A stretch of 64,000 bases of DNA, taken from positions 124,001 through 188,000 of the forward strand of contig CAJTEW010000003.1 in the NCBI GenBank assembly GCA_910575605.1, in the 5' to 3' direction. This document shows, piece by piece, positions 36,848-46,404 of the stretch; the first letter of the stretch is position 1, and each line of letters starts with the position of its first letter. The notes under the pieces were generated by a model. That model had not been told where the DNA came from, did no database searches, and saw only the letters and a list, made by a program, of their open reading frames with translations. This stretch comes from Lachnospiraceae bacterium (GTDB taxonomy: Bacteria > Bacillota > Clostridia > Lachnospirales > Lachnospiraceae). Made by a program: the position numbers and the translations under genes.

Positions 36848-37243
36848 ATGACCTTAGGAGAGTTTATTAAAAACAGAAGAAACGAAATAGATATGAGCAG
36901 AAATCTGTTGGCGACTAAAGCAGGGATCAGCCACACAGAGGTACATCGTATTGAGACAGGAGAAAGAAAGCAACCCTCGCTTAAGGTATTATGCGCAATC
37001 GCTGATGCGTTGAATGTACCACAGGAAGAATTGCTTAAGTATGCTGGATATGCACCTTCCGATGATTTGTCAGCTGTTGAGCGTGTATTTCCTGGACTTC
37101 GAACACCGAAGCAGAGAGAGACCGTTGAAAGAATAGCTGATGGTCTGTCGAGAAACGCAGACTTGAAGGATGAGGATCTGGACGACCTTTACAAACAAGT
37201 GGAGATGTTTATTGAGTATGCAAAGAGAGAAAAAGATTCCTGA
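36848..37243 (+). CDS. XRE-family transcriptional repressor
   Basis: 131 residues from ATG 36848 (GAGGTGGAAGGA upstream; ATG 36803 is an alternative that adds 15 residues). The HTH is RNLLATKAGISHTEVHRIET with GERKQPSLKVLCAIADALNV, the standard Cro/C1 fold. It overlaps the metallopeptidase gene by 26 bases. The pair resembles ImmR/ImmA of ICEBs1, in which the protease removes the repressor on induction; by analogy it could switch the cargo genes on. Confidence 0.88.
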   Translation: MTLGEFIKNRRNEIDMSRNLLATKAGISHTEVHRIETGERKQPSLKVLCAIADALNVPQEELLKYAGYAPSDDLSAVERVFPGLRTPKQRETVERIADGLSRNADLKDEDLDDLYKQVEMFIEYAKREKDS

Positions 37244-38606
37244 CAAGCCGCGATTTGATTATGTGACTCAAACAGCATATAGGTTCCTGCTCGAATGCGG
37301 CTATACCAGGTTTCCGATTTCTCCCTACGATGTGCTTGATGAACTGAGGGATTATGTCGTATGCCTTCCGTGGTCAGAGGCAAAGAAAGTGCTGAAATCA
37401 GAAGATCCGTTTCATCTGCTCCAGATTGGTGCGGAGGGTCGAACCATAAGAATGCGCGGAACCGGTATGTATTACATCATTTATGATGATGTCCGGGTAA
37501 ACAGCCCTGACCGAATTTCGTGGACGATCATGCACGAGATAGGCCATATCATCCTTGGTCACCTTGTCGAATTCAGTGAGACATCGCTAAACCGAGGCGG
37601 GATAACATCAAAACAATACGGTGTTTTGGAAGTTGAAGCACATTACTTTGTAGCAGAATTTCTGATACCGACTGCTATCTTGAAATACTTTAAAGGGATT
37701 ACGGTTGATGAGATAGCTCTTCTCTTCGGTGTTTCAGATGAGGCTGCAGAGAAGAAATATAAGCGGGTATTTGAAAATGACTATTTGCCGAATGGTGAGT
37801 ATGACAGGCAGGTAATACGGAACTTTTACAAATTTCTTATTACAGAAACGGACGACGCAATTTACCGGAGCATTTATCGAACTTGGGGGATTCCGTGGAA
37901 GGCAAAGTATGTATCTGTTTGCCGTAAGTGTCCGGAATGCTATTCCTACATAGATGATCCGAAAGCACGACACTGTCCCTATTGCGGTTCGGTCATTGAA
38001 CGCTCTGAGATGTATAACAATATGTTCGAGAGAATGAGGGCGCGAAGTGAATTTACAAAGATTCCGGGGACAAAGCACTACGGATATCCATATTCGGATG
38101 TGCTGATTGTCAATGGCATGCAGCATACGAAGATTACGGTTTGCCCGGTCTGCCTGAACCATGAATTTTCAGGCGATGCAGCACATTGCCGGATATGCGG
38201 TACGCCACTGATAAACGAGACAGATCGTATAGAAGATTGTTTCTCAAAAGAGAATGGGTGGGAAACAAACGCAAATACATGGTATCCGGATTTTGAGAAG
38301 CGATTTAAACGGCTAATAGGATACAGAGGGCTGCTCCTGAATGAGGACTGGGTTGACTACGACTATTGGGAATTCACGAAATTTATGATGCGTGGCACGC
38401 GATCCGGGGTATCAATGGATTTACACTCGGCAATCTTATACTCCCACGCATTTGCTGATGACAATGACGATGTGTATATAGTGACTGATACTGCGATGGC
38501 GGCAGAAGTCATTAGATCTGAAAAAGAAACAGTGCTGTCCTTTTTGAAAAAGACAGATGACATAGAGAGAAGTCGGCTGGAGGTGTTGGTGGCAGATGAT
38601 TTATAA
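37218..38606 (+). CDS. ImmA/IrrE-type metallopeptidase fused to zinc-ribbon modules
   Basis: 462 residues from ATG 37218. The peptidase part has HEIGHIILGH (HExxH zinc motif) with a downstream acid in VEAHYFVAEFLIP. Beyond about residue 230 come paired cysteines: CRKCPECYSY, CPYCGS, then CPVCLNHEF and CRICGT, i.e. two zinc ribbons, followed by an unassigned region ending at 38606. The extra half is not present in ordinary ImmA. It likely cleaves the XRE repressor or another DNA-bound protein. Confidence 0.82.
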   Translation: MQREKKIPDKPRFDYVTQTAYRFLLECGYTRFPISPYDVLDELRDYVVCLPWSEAKKVLKSEDPFHLLQIGAEGRTIRMRGTGMYYIIYDDVRVNSPDRISWTIMHEIGHIILGHLVEFSETSLNRGGITSKQYGVLEVEAHYFVAEFLIPTAILKYFKGITVDEIALLFGVSDEAAEKKYKRVFENDYLPNGEYDRQVIRNFYKFLITETDDAIYRSIYRTWGIPWKAKYVSVCRKCPECYSYIDDPKARHCPYCGSVIERSEMYNNMFERMRARSEFTKIPGTKHYGYPYSDVLIVNGMQHTKITVCPVCLNHEFSGDAAHCRICGTPLINETDRIEDCFSKENGWETNANTWYPDFEKRFKRLIGYRGLLLNEDWVDYDYWEFTKFMMRGTRSGVSMDLHSAILYSHAFADDNDDVYIVTDTAMAAEVIRSEKETVLSFLKKTDDIERSRLEVLVADDL

Positions 38607-38928
38607 CGACGGTTATAAGACAGACGGTAATTTAAGATTTGTGAACTGTCCAAAGTGCGGCAATGAAGAGTATTCCGAGGAAGCAAAGTATTGCAGGATA
38701 TGTGGCTTCTCTGCGTATAACGAATGTGAAGGCTCCCCGGAATATGACAACTTTGGCAATGTCATTGATTTTAATGTACACAGAAATGTCGGAAATGCCC
38801 GCTATTGTGAATATTGCGGAAAGCCGACCATGCTCTTTAATGAAAAACTATTAAAGCCATATACAGAGGTGCAAGCAGAACAGGCAGAAGATCCATTTCC
38901 ATTTGATGAGGCTCTTCCGTTTAATTAA
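38596..38928 (+). CDS. Small double zinc-ribbon protein
   Basis: 110 residues, overlapping the metallopeptidase stop by 11 bases. CPKCGNEEYSEEAKYCRICG makes one zinc ribbon and CEYCGKP part of a second. The tail is acidic (AEDPFPFDEALPFN). It resembles the ribbons at the end of the preceding protein, so it may be a split-off module. Function unknown; the coupling suggests a partner of the protease. Confidence 0.65.
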   Translation: MIYNDGYKTDGNLRFVNCPKCGNEEYSEEAKYCRICGFSAYNECEGSPEYDNFGNVIDFNVHRNVGNARYCEYCGKPTMLFNEKLLKPYTEVQAEQAEDPFPFDEALPFN

Positions 38929-38955
38929 CAAAGGTCAGAATAGAGGTGAACATAC

Positions 38956-40167
38956 ATGGCAAAAAAGAATGATGACTTCTTCGTAGAAAAGAAACCGTGG
39001 TCAAAAGTCAAAGATGAGCTCCTGGGCTGTTACTTAAAACCTTATGTAGCGAAGATTCTTTATACGCGCAAACCATTAGCGTATGTAGACTGCTTCGCTG
39101 GAAAAGGTAAGTTTGATGATGGCAATCCCGGTTCACCTCTTATCGCACTTGATATTTTTCAGCAGGGACTTGCTGCCACAAAGCTGGATGGGAATGCACG
39201 TATTGGAGCCGCTTTTATAGACTTAAACTATGCGTCTGATCTGGAAACCAATCTAAGCGCCTATAAGGGCATAAAAATCGTTCCCGGTGCATATGAGGAT
39301 AACATTGATGATTTATTGAAATCCAAAACGGGGTGCAATGTGTTCCTGTATATAGATCCTTATGGGATAAAAGCTCTCGACTGTACAAAGTTTGACGCTT
39401 TCGCCAATGGCCAGTTCAATACCATAGAACTGCTTATTAACATGAACTCATTTGGCTTTATTCGAGAAGCCTGCAATGCTATGGGAACGAAGTTCAAAAT
39501 TGATGATAGCGGCTTCTTTGATGACTTGGTTGAGTATGATCCTACTATTTTGGATGCGACAGACAAGTCTATAGAAGCATTAAATCGCATTGCCGGAGGT
39601 GACTACTGGAAGGATATCATCGCACGGTATAAAAGCGGTGAGATTGATGGCTATAAAGCTGAAGAATATTTCTCGGAACAGTATTGTCAGCGTTTGAGCG
39701 AGAGCTATAAATATGTGCTGAATATGCCAATTCGTATCCAGCAGAATCAACATCCGAAATATCGTATGATTCATGCGACAAACCATCCTGATGGTTGTGT
39801 TTTGATGGCAGACAATATATGTAATCGCTGGGAACTTCTGAAGAACATTCAAAACAGCGGGCAAATGACACTGTTCCAGGAGACCTTTAACAATCAGATT
39901 ATTGACGAAGAAAAAATAAGTGAGTATGTCATCGAGCATTTCTCTCAATGTTTCGGATGGACTTCTCTTACAGAGGCACAGGCGGTGTTTTTTGTAAAAT
40001 ACGGTGCGATATGCAAAACCGGAGATATTGCTAAAGCCTTGAAGAAGTTAGAGAAGGCTCAGCGACTTGAGGTTATGCGGAATCCGAGCCTAACGGAAAA
40101 GGGCAAGCCGTCAACCTTTATGACAGAAGGCCACGGAAAGACTGTATCGGTAAGGTGGGTGAAATAA
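38956..40167 (+). CDS. tcmP: Three-Cys-motif partner protein TcmP
   Basis: 403 residues. The start KPWSKVKDELLGCYLKPYV, then YVDCFAGKGKFDDG, a SAM-binding-like loop, and NVFLYIDPYGIKALD are hallmarks of the TcmP family, which occurs paired with a three-cysteine radical SAM protein, exactly as here (the next gene begins 1 base after its stop). The biochemical role of the pair is not established; a nucleic-acid or nucleotide modification is plausible. RBS GAGGTG precedes ATG 38956. Confidence 0.82.
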   Translation: MAKKNDDFFVEKKPWSKVKDELLGCYLKPYVAKILYTRKPLAYVDCFAGKGKFDDGNPGSPLIALDIFQQGLAATKLDGNARIGAAFIDLNYASDLETNLSAYKGIKIVPGAYEDNIDDLLKSKTGCNVFLYIDPYGIKALDCTKFDAFANGQFNTIELLINMNSFGFIREACNAMGTKFKIDDSGFFDDLVEYDPTILDATDKSIEALNRIAGGDYWKDIIARYKSGEIDGYKAEEYFSEQYCQRLSESYKYVLNMPIRIQQNQHPKYRMIHATNHPDGCVLMADNICNRWELLKNIQNSGQMTLFQETFNNQIIDEEKISEYVIEHFSQCFGWTSLTEAQAVFFVKYGAICKTGDIAKALKKLEKAQRLEVMRNPSLTEKGKPSTFMTEGHGKTVSVRWVK

Positions 40168-40168
40168 T

Positions 40169-40942
40169 ATGAAAGTGGCAGGATACATAGAACGAAAGAG
40201 CATGCTCTATCAGACTGGTGTCGAGTACGGAGATTATACAATGAATCATGTACTCGGATGTTCGCACGGCTGCAATTACCCATGCTATGCCTTTTTGCTT
40301 AAAAAGCGATTTGGTCAGATAAAGACATACGAGGAGTGGTGCCGCCCGTTTCTTGTATCCAACACGCTGGAACTGCTGGACAAGGAGATACCAAAACTAA
40401 AAGATAAGATTCAGTCTGTGCAGCTTTGCTTTACTACCGATCCTTTTATGTTTGGATATCCAGAAATTCAGGACATGAGTCTCGCAGCCATACGAAAGTT
40501 GAATGCCGAAAATATAAAGTGCTGTGTGCTTACAAAGGGACTGCTACCGATAGAGCTAAAGGATTTATACAGCGAAAATGAATATGGGATCACGTTAATA
40601 TCTCTTGATGAGGATTATCGTGAAAGAATAGAGCCTGGAGCATCCTCATATGCAGACAGGCTTGCTGCGTTAAGAGAATTACATGACGCAGGCTGTAAGA
40701 CATGGGTAAGTATAGAGCCATATCCGACACCAAACCTGATAGACCAAAACCTTGGCGAGATTCTGGAAGCGGTTAACTTTGCAGACAGAATCATTTTCGG
40801 CAGGACGAACTATAACAAGACGGTCTCTGCATATAAAGAAAATAAACACTTCTATAATGAATGTGCGAAGGAAGTCATTGACTACTGCAAGGAACGTGGG
40901 ATCAGCTACCATATAAAAGCAAAGACTATGACAGACGAATAA
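40169..40942 (+). CDS. Three-Cys-motif radical SAM protein (TcmP partner)
   Basis: 257 residues. The cluster motif is LGCSHGCNYPCYAF, i.e. Cx3Cx3C, with one residue more than the usual Cx3Cx2C of radical SAM enzymes. The rest (SVQLCFTTDPFMFGYPEIQ, CCVLTKGLLPIELKD, TLISLDEDYRERIEPG, KTWVSIEPYPTPN) fits the spore-photoproduct-lyase-like/Gp37-Gp68 group. It is translated right after tcmP, with no gap beyond one base. Repair or base modification is an inference. Confidence 0.82.
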   Translation: MKVAGYIERKSMLYQTGVEYGDYTMNHVLGCSHGCNYPCYAFLLKKRFGQIKTYEEWCRPFLVSNTLELLDKEIPKLKDKIQSVQLCFTTDPFMFGYPEIQDMSLAAIRKLNAENIKCCVLTKGLLPIELKDLYSENEYGITLISLDEDYRERIEPGASSYADRLAALRELHDAGCKTWVSIEPYPTPNLIDQNLGEILEAVNFADRIIFGRTNYNKTVSAYKENKHFYNECAKEVIDYCKERGISYHIKAKTMTDE

Positions 40943-40996
40943 CCGTGATGAAAACAAACGGGAATTAAAGAAAATCACGGAAAGGAGGAGCTCCGC

Positions 40997-41935
40997 TTGG
41001 TGGAGAAATTGATAGACATCAGCAGCTACCCGGTCGCAAATGTGCTTGACCTGCTGCTTCAAGATAAATCGACAAAAAAGAATATCATCTGGGCGACGGA
41101 TACATATGAGGAGTACGGTGAAGGTTTCACGGATAAGGTGCAGATGAATGCAAATGCATTGCTGCGCCGCACCGATATCATCCGCCCTCGTATACAGAAG
41201 TCGTTGGAGGCACAGGCACAGCGAACAAGAAAAAAGGCCGAGGTATTCACTCCTGCGTGGCTCTGTAATCAGATGAATAATTACTGTGATGAGGACTGGT
41301 TTGGACGAACGGGTGTATTCAATACGGAAAACGAGAATCACACATGGACAGTCACGGAGGGAACGATTGAATTTCCAAAGCGGAAAAAGTGGCAGCACTA
41401 TGTGGATTCTCGCCGACTTGAAATCACCTGCGGCGAGGCTCCGTATCTGGTCTCCCGGTACGATGTGTCAACAGGAGAGCCGATTGTTCCGCCGATACGG
41501 CGCATTGGAATACTCGACAGAAAACTAAGAATCGTCAATGAAAATACCGATACATATGAGGACTGGCTGAAGTGGACGATTCGAGCCTTCGAGGCTTCCT
41601 ATGGGTATGAATATCAGGGCGATAACGTATTGATAGCACGAATCAATCTTTTGCTGACATTCCTCGATTACTACGAGGAACGATGGGAAAGGCGACCGGA
41701 TGATAAGCTGCTGGAGCAGATATCAAACAAAATTGTCTGGAACATCTGGCAGATGGATGGCCTCAAGGATACGGTTCCTCTTGGAAAGCCTTATGAAGAG
41801 TATAAGCAGTTAACGCTTTTCGATATGTTTGGAGACAAGAAGGAGAACGAAGACGAACCGGAGGCCGTACCGTGCAGGATATTTAACTGGAGAAATAAGG
41901 CCTCTCTAAGATTTATGGATACAAAGGAGATGTAA
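40997..41935 (+). CDS. Methylase half-subunit of a split restriction-modification enzyme
   Basis: 312 residues. KKAEVFTPAWLCNQMNNYC resembles the region just before SAM motif I in Eco57I/type IIG methylases (xxFTPxxL...M), and LEITCGEAPYLVSRYD is in the position of DPACGSG. The end FNWRNKASLRFM is followed after 3 bases by the NPPY-containing subunit. No nuclease motif is seen. The start is probably TTG 40997 or GTG 41000, both behind AAAGGAGG (40981-40988). Confidence 0.65.
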   Translation: MVEKLIDISSYPVANVLDLLLQDKSTKKNIIWATDTYEEYGEGFTDKVQMNANALLRRTDIIRPRIQKSLEAQAQRTRKKAEVFTPAWLCNQMNNYCDEDWFGRTGVFNTENENHTWTVTEGTIEFPKRKKWQHYVDSRRLEITCGEAPYLVSRYDVSTGEPIVPPIRRIGILDRKLRIVNENTDTYEDWLKWTIRAFEASYGYEYQGDNVLIARINLLLTFLDYYEERWERRPDDKLLEQISNKIVWNIWQMDGLKDTVPLGKPYEEYKQLTLFDMFGDKKENEDEPEAVPCRIFNWRNKASLRFMDTKEM

Positions 41936-41938
41936 GTC

Positions 41939-42982
41939 ATGGGAAAAAAGCTGTTTGATTACGTAATAGGAAATCCGCCCTACAATGAGGATTTTGAAAA
42001 CTCTGGAGACAATGGAAATTTTGCAAAACCAGTATATAACCAGTTTATGGATGCGGTTAATGGTGTGGCGGAAAAGGTAGAACTTATTCATCCTGCGCGT
42101 TTTCTTTTTAATGCAGGCAGTACTCCTAAGGCATGGAATGAAAAAATGCTGAATGATCCACACTTTAAGATTTTGTCATATGAAGCGGATTGTTCAAAGG
42201 TGTTTCCGAATACTGATATTAAGGGTGGAATTGCCATTTCCTATTCCGATTCAACAAAAGATTTCGGAGCAATTGGCACTTTTACTGCTTTTCCGGAGCT
42301 TAACGGAATTGTCAGAAAGTGTCGAGCCAAAGATGAGGCGTCGAGTCTTTCTTCCATAATCTATACCCAGGTTAGGTTTAATCTTGACAGTCTATATGAA
42401 GACCACCCTGAATGCAGAGAGATGATCGGTTCGAATGGTAAAGACAGGCGATTCCGTAACAATGCATTTGAGAAGATAAGCCTTTTTTCTGAGACACAGA
42501 GTAGCGAGGATGATATTAAAGTTCTTGGGGTGCTTAAAAATAAAAGAACATGGAGATATATTCCGGCTAAGTATGTGGACGAAACACATGAGAATTTAAA
42601 ACAGTGGAAGACACTCTGCCCAAGAGCCAACGGAGCGGGTGTTTTTGGTGAATCTTTGAGTCCCTTAGTCATAGGAGAACCACATATTGGATACACTCAG
42701 ACATTTATTGGGATTGGCTCATTTGAAAGCAAATTTGAGGCAGAAGCAGTGATGAAATATGTAAAGTCCAAATTTGCACGCACATTATTGGACGTACTAA
42801 AAGTAACTCAAGATAATGATCGTGGTGTTTGGAAGTTGATTCCGATGCAGGACTTCACTGTCGCATCTGATATTGATTGGTCAAAATCTATCCATGAGAT
42901 CGATCTGCAGCTGTACAGAAAGTATGGCCTTGATGAGGCGGAGATTGAATTTATTGAAACTCATGTAAAGGAGATGGAATAA
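41939..42982 (+). CDS. Eco57I-type adenine-specific DNA methylase subunit (NPPY)
   Basis: 347 residues beginning with motif IV within the first 15 residues: FDYVIGNPPYNEDF. It has no motif I of its own, which appears to be supplied by the preceding gene. VELIHPARFLFNAGSTPKAW and SKVFPNTDIKGGIAI follow the pattern of type IIG/ISP methylases after NPPY. The C-terminal half is probably the specificity-like region. It overlaps the helicase gene by one base (TAATG), so synthesis is coupled. Confidence 0.75.
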   Translation: MGKKLFDYVIGNPPYNEDFENSGDNGNFAKPVYNQFMDAVNGVAEKVELIHPARFLFNAGSTPKAWNEKMLNDPHFKILSYEADCSKVFPNTDIKGGIAISYSDSTKDFGAIGTFTAFPELNGIVRKCRAKDEASSLSSIIYTQVRFNLDSLYEDHPECREMIGSNGKDRRFRNNAFEKISLFSETQSSEDDIKVLGVLKNKRTWRYIPAKYVDETHENLKQWKTLCPRANGAGVFGESLSPLVIGEPHIGYTQTFIGIGSFESKFEAEAVMKYVKSKFARTLLDVLKVTQDNDRGVWKLIPMQDFTVASDIDWSKSIHEIDLQLYRKYGLDEAEIEFIETHVKEME

Positions 42983-45900
42983 TGGCAGCGATACAGATTA
43001 AAACAGCGTCAAAGGTCGTTCCGCAGTGCTATGCCTATACCACTCCTGGAGTACCAGCGCATGACGGCTGGACAAAAATAGGTTTTACAGAGCGTGATGT
43101 GGAGACGCGCATCAACGAGCAGACACATACGGTCGGCGTTGAACATAAGACTTGGTGGGCACTTCGTGCCGCATACATGACAGAGCCATACGGCACATTT
43201 ACAGATAAGGATTTTCACGCCTATCTGAAAAAGCTCGGAATTTCCCGTGAGGCAGGAACGGAGTGGTTCCTCATCGAACCGAATACCGCCCGTGGGAATT
43301 TTATTGACTTCACCCAGAATCATGGCGTGGTGTCAGAAGACGATGCTGATGCTGTTATTCCATACAAGCTCCGCGATGAGCAGGCTGAGGCCGTGCAGAG
43401 GACTGCTGACTATTTCGGAAGCCGGGGAAACGCTGAATTCCTGTGGAATGCAAAACCGCGTTTCGGGAAAACACTTTCTGCTTACGACCTGTGCATGAAG
43501 CTTGGTGCTCGGAATATTCTCATCGTGACAAACCGCCCCGCTATTGCAAATTCCTGGTACCAGGATTATGAGACTTTCTTCGGTCCGCAGTCCGGATATA
43601 TCTTTGTAAGCAATGTGGACGGGATCAAGGACAGAAAGTATGTTTACAGCCGTGATGAGTATATATCGAAGCTCGATGAGAACACAAAGGGCTGTATTGA
43701 GTTTGTTTCGTTACAGGATTTGAAAGGTTCCATCTATTTTGGTGGCCGTTACGATAAACTTTCTGAGGTTAGTGCAGAGAAAGGCCTGACTTGGGATGTC
43801 CTTATCGTGGATGAAGCTCATGAAGGTGTAGATACCTATAAGACGGACACGGCATTTAATCATATTCGCCGTAAGTGGACACTGCATCTATCCGGTACAC
43901 CGTTTAAGGCACTTGCAAACGATAAATTCCCGGAGAGCGCAATTTACAACTGGACATATGCGGACGAGCAGAAAAAGAAACGTGACTGGGATGCTTCCAG
44001 TGAAATTGAGAATCCCTATGCAAACCTTCCGCGCCTCTCCCTGTTTACTTATCAGATGTCTGATATTATCCGGGACAAGGTGAAAAGAGGTATAGAGCTG
44101 GCAGACGATGACATTGAGGAATTCGCATTTGACCTGAATGAGTTTTTTAAGACAACAGAGGCAGGGAAATTCGTTCACGATGCTGATGTGGACAAGTTCC
44201 TTGATGCTATGACCAGGCAGGATAAATTCCCATTCTCCACACCGGAACTTCGGGATGAGCTTAAGCATACCTTCTGGATATTGAACCGTGTGGCAAGCGC
44301 AAAGGCTCTTGCAAAGAAGTTAAAGCTTCATCCTGTGTTTAAGGATTATGAGATTGTCCTTGCTGCAGGTGACGGGAAACTGGACGATGATGACGAAAAT
44401 GAAAAGTCATTTGACAGAGTGACGAAGGCAATTGCCGAACATGATAAGACCATTACGCTTTCTGTAGGGCAGCTTACCACAGGCGTAACAATACCCGAAT
44501 GGACGGCAGTACTTATGCTCTCCAACATGGCAAGTCCTGCGCTTTATATGCAGGCAGCTTTCCGTGCCCAGAATCCGTGCCTTTTCACAGATTCAAAGGG
44601 CAACTCATACAGAAAGCAAAATTCATATGTTTTTGACTTTGATCCCGCTCGTACTCTTACGATATTCGAGCAGTTTGCGAATGACTTAATCCCGGAGACT
44701 TCTGGAGATAAAGGCGATTTTGACAGCCGCAAAGCAAATGTCAGGGAGCTGCTGAATTTCTTCCCCGTTTACGGTGAAGATGAGGAGGGCTCAATGATAG
44801 AGCTGGATGCGGAGAAAGTCCTCACTATTCCTCGTCATATCCATGCGCGGGAAGTTGTGGAGCGCGGCTTTATGTCGAATTTTCTGTTTGCCAATATCAG
44901 CGGCATTTTTGGAGCACCAAAGGAAATTATCGATATTATCAACAACATGCAGGCAATTGAAGAGCCCAAATCCCTCGCACCGGCTCCTGTGGATGAAACT
45001 ACCGCAGATAGCCTGAATCTGAACGAGGACGGCGAGGTTGAGATTCCAAAGGAACAGATTATTGGAACGGCGAGCGAGCTTTTCGGTGATAAGGTCTATG
45101 CGGATGTTGAGGATCAGTTGGAGGCAGCGGTTGAGGAAATCCAGAGGCAAGCGGAAACAACACCGAATCCTAAGAAGGATGAGTTAAAGGCTCTCCGCGA
45201 GCAGTTTTCAAAGCCGATTGCAGATACTCTTATGGATTCTGCCAGAGCACAGTATGGTGGTGATTTGAGAAAATCCACACAGAGTCAGTTGGAACGAAAA
45301 ATTCAGGAAACTACGGATACCGTCGTGAACCGCGAGTACGGCGATTATACAATTCGTGACCATCAGCTTGTAAAAGAGCGTGATGACAAAATTTATGAAG
45401 CGCAGAAGTCCGGTGCCACGATGATTGAAATCTCGCAAATTGATGAAGAGTATGCTGCCAGACGCCTTCAGGGCTATCGAGACATGGTTGATAACATTAG
45501 CAAGAAGCTCCATAGCGAAGAGACCGTGAAAAAGGCTGCGGAAACTATCGTTGAAACAGTAGAAACCGAGAAATTGAATGCGCAGAAGGATTCTATCGAG
45601 GGCAGCGTCCGTGACCATCTACGCGGATTCTCTCGTACAATCCCTGCATTCCTTATGGCGTATGGTGATGAGGATACGACTCTTGCAAACTTTGATACGC
45701 TTGTGCCTGAAGACGTGTTCTGGGAGGTTACTGTCAATCCGCAGAATGGCCAGGGTGTGACGCTCGACCAGTTCCGTATGCTGCGTGACGGTGGAGATTA
45801 TACGACTGAGAGCGGCGAGAAGAAGCATTTTGATGGACACCTTTTTGATGAAGTTGTGTTCAATGATGCTGTCCAGGAATTTGTGAAAAAACGCATAGAA

Positions 45901-46359
45901 TTGGCGGATTATTTTGAGCCTGATCATGAGAGAGACATTTTTGATTATATTCCGCCTCAGCGCACCAACCAGATATTCACACCGAAAAAAGTCGTAAAGG
46001 ATATGGTAGATCGGCTTGAGCAGGAAAATCCCGGTTGCTTTGATGACCCGGACGCAACATTTGCAGACCTTTATATGAAGTCTGGAATGTATATAACAGA
46101 AATCGTGACCAGGCTTTATCAGAGCAAGCGCATGAAGGCATTGTATCCTGATGATACTGAAAGGCTGAATCATATCTTTGCAGAGCAGGTGTATGGCTGT
46201 GCTCCAACAGAGATCATATACCGCATTTGCCTGCGTTACATTCTTGGCTTCAGCGATGAGATACATATCGAGAAAAACAATATCCGCCTTTGCGATACTC
46301 TGGAGTATGCAAAGGACGGAACGATGGAACCAGAAATGAAAAAACTGTTTGGTTTATAA
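42982..46359 (+). CDS. GIY-YIG/T5orf172-helicase-methylase-like restriction protein
   Basis: 1125 residues. The N-terminal 110 residues (GWTKIGFTERDVETRINEQT, ...WWALRAAYM) resemble T5orf172/MUG113 GIY-YIG domains. The SF2 helicase follows: Walker A NAKPRFGKTLSAYDL, DEAH in LIVDEAHEGVD, HLSGTPFKAL (SGTP motif III), and AAFRAQNPC as motif VI. After a coiled coil (about 720-880) comes a second methylase-like end: NQIFTPKKVVKDMVDRLE and TFADLYMKSGMYITEIV, a motif-I position with a changed loop. It probably translocates DNA for the split methylase; a nuclease role for the GIY-YIG part is an inference. Confidence 0.78.
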   Translation: MAAIQIKTASKVVPQCYAYTTPGVPAHDGWTKIGFTERDVETRINEQTHTVGVEHKTWWALRAAYMTEPYGTFTDKDFHAYLKKLGISREAGTEWFLIEPNTARGNFIDFTQNHGVVSEDDADAVIPYKLRDEQAEAVQRTADYFGSRGNAEFLWNAKPRFGKTLSAYDLCMKLGARNILIVTNRPAIANSWYQDYETFFGPQSGYIFVSNVDGIKDRKYVYSRDEYISKLDENTKGCIEFVSLQDLKGSIYFGGRYDKLSEVSAEKGLTWDVLIVDEAHEGVDTYKTDTAFNHIRRKWTLHLSGTPFKALANDKFPESAIYNWTYADEQKKKRDWDASSEIENPYANLPRLSLFTYQMSDIIRDKVKRGIELADDDIEEFAFDLNEFFKTTEAGKFVHDADVDKFLDAMTRQDKFPFSTPELRDELKHTFWILNRVASAKALAKKLKLHPVFKDYEIVLAAGDGKLDDDDENEKSFDRVTKAIAEHDKTITLSVGQLTTGVTIPEWTAVLMLSNMASPALYMQAAFRAQNPCLFTDSKGNSYRKQNSYVFDFDPARTLTIFEQFANDLIPETSGDKGDFDSRKANVRELLNFFPVYGEDEEGSMIELDAEKVLTIPRHIHAREVVERGFMSNFLFANISGIFGAPKEIIDIINNMQAIEEPKSLAPAPVDETTADSLNLNEDGEVEIPKEQIIGTASELFGDKVYADVEDQLEAAVEEIQRQAETTPNPKKDELKALREQFSKPIADTLMDSARAQYGGDLRKSTQSQLERKIQETTDTVVNREYGDYTIRDHQLVKERDDKIYEAQKSGATMIEISQIDEEYAARRLQGYRDMVDNISKKLHSEETVKKAAETIVETVETEKLNAQKDSIEGSVRDHLRGFSRTIPAFLMAYGDEDTTLANFDTLVPEDVFWEVTVNPQNGQGVTLDQFRMLRDGGDYTTESGEKKHFDGHLFDEVVFNDAVQEFVKKRIELADYFEPDHERDIFDYIPPQRTNQIFTPKKVVKDMVDRLEQENPGCFDDPDATFADLYMKSGMYITEIVTRLYQSKRMKALYPDDTERLNHIFAEQVYGCAPTEIIYRICLRYILGFSDEIHIEKNNIRLCDTLEYAKDGTMEPEMKKLFGL

Positions 46360-46404
46360 CCTCCCAGTTTTTCAGGGCAGAATAAAATACGAGGAGGTTA
46401 GCAC

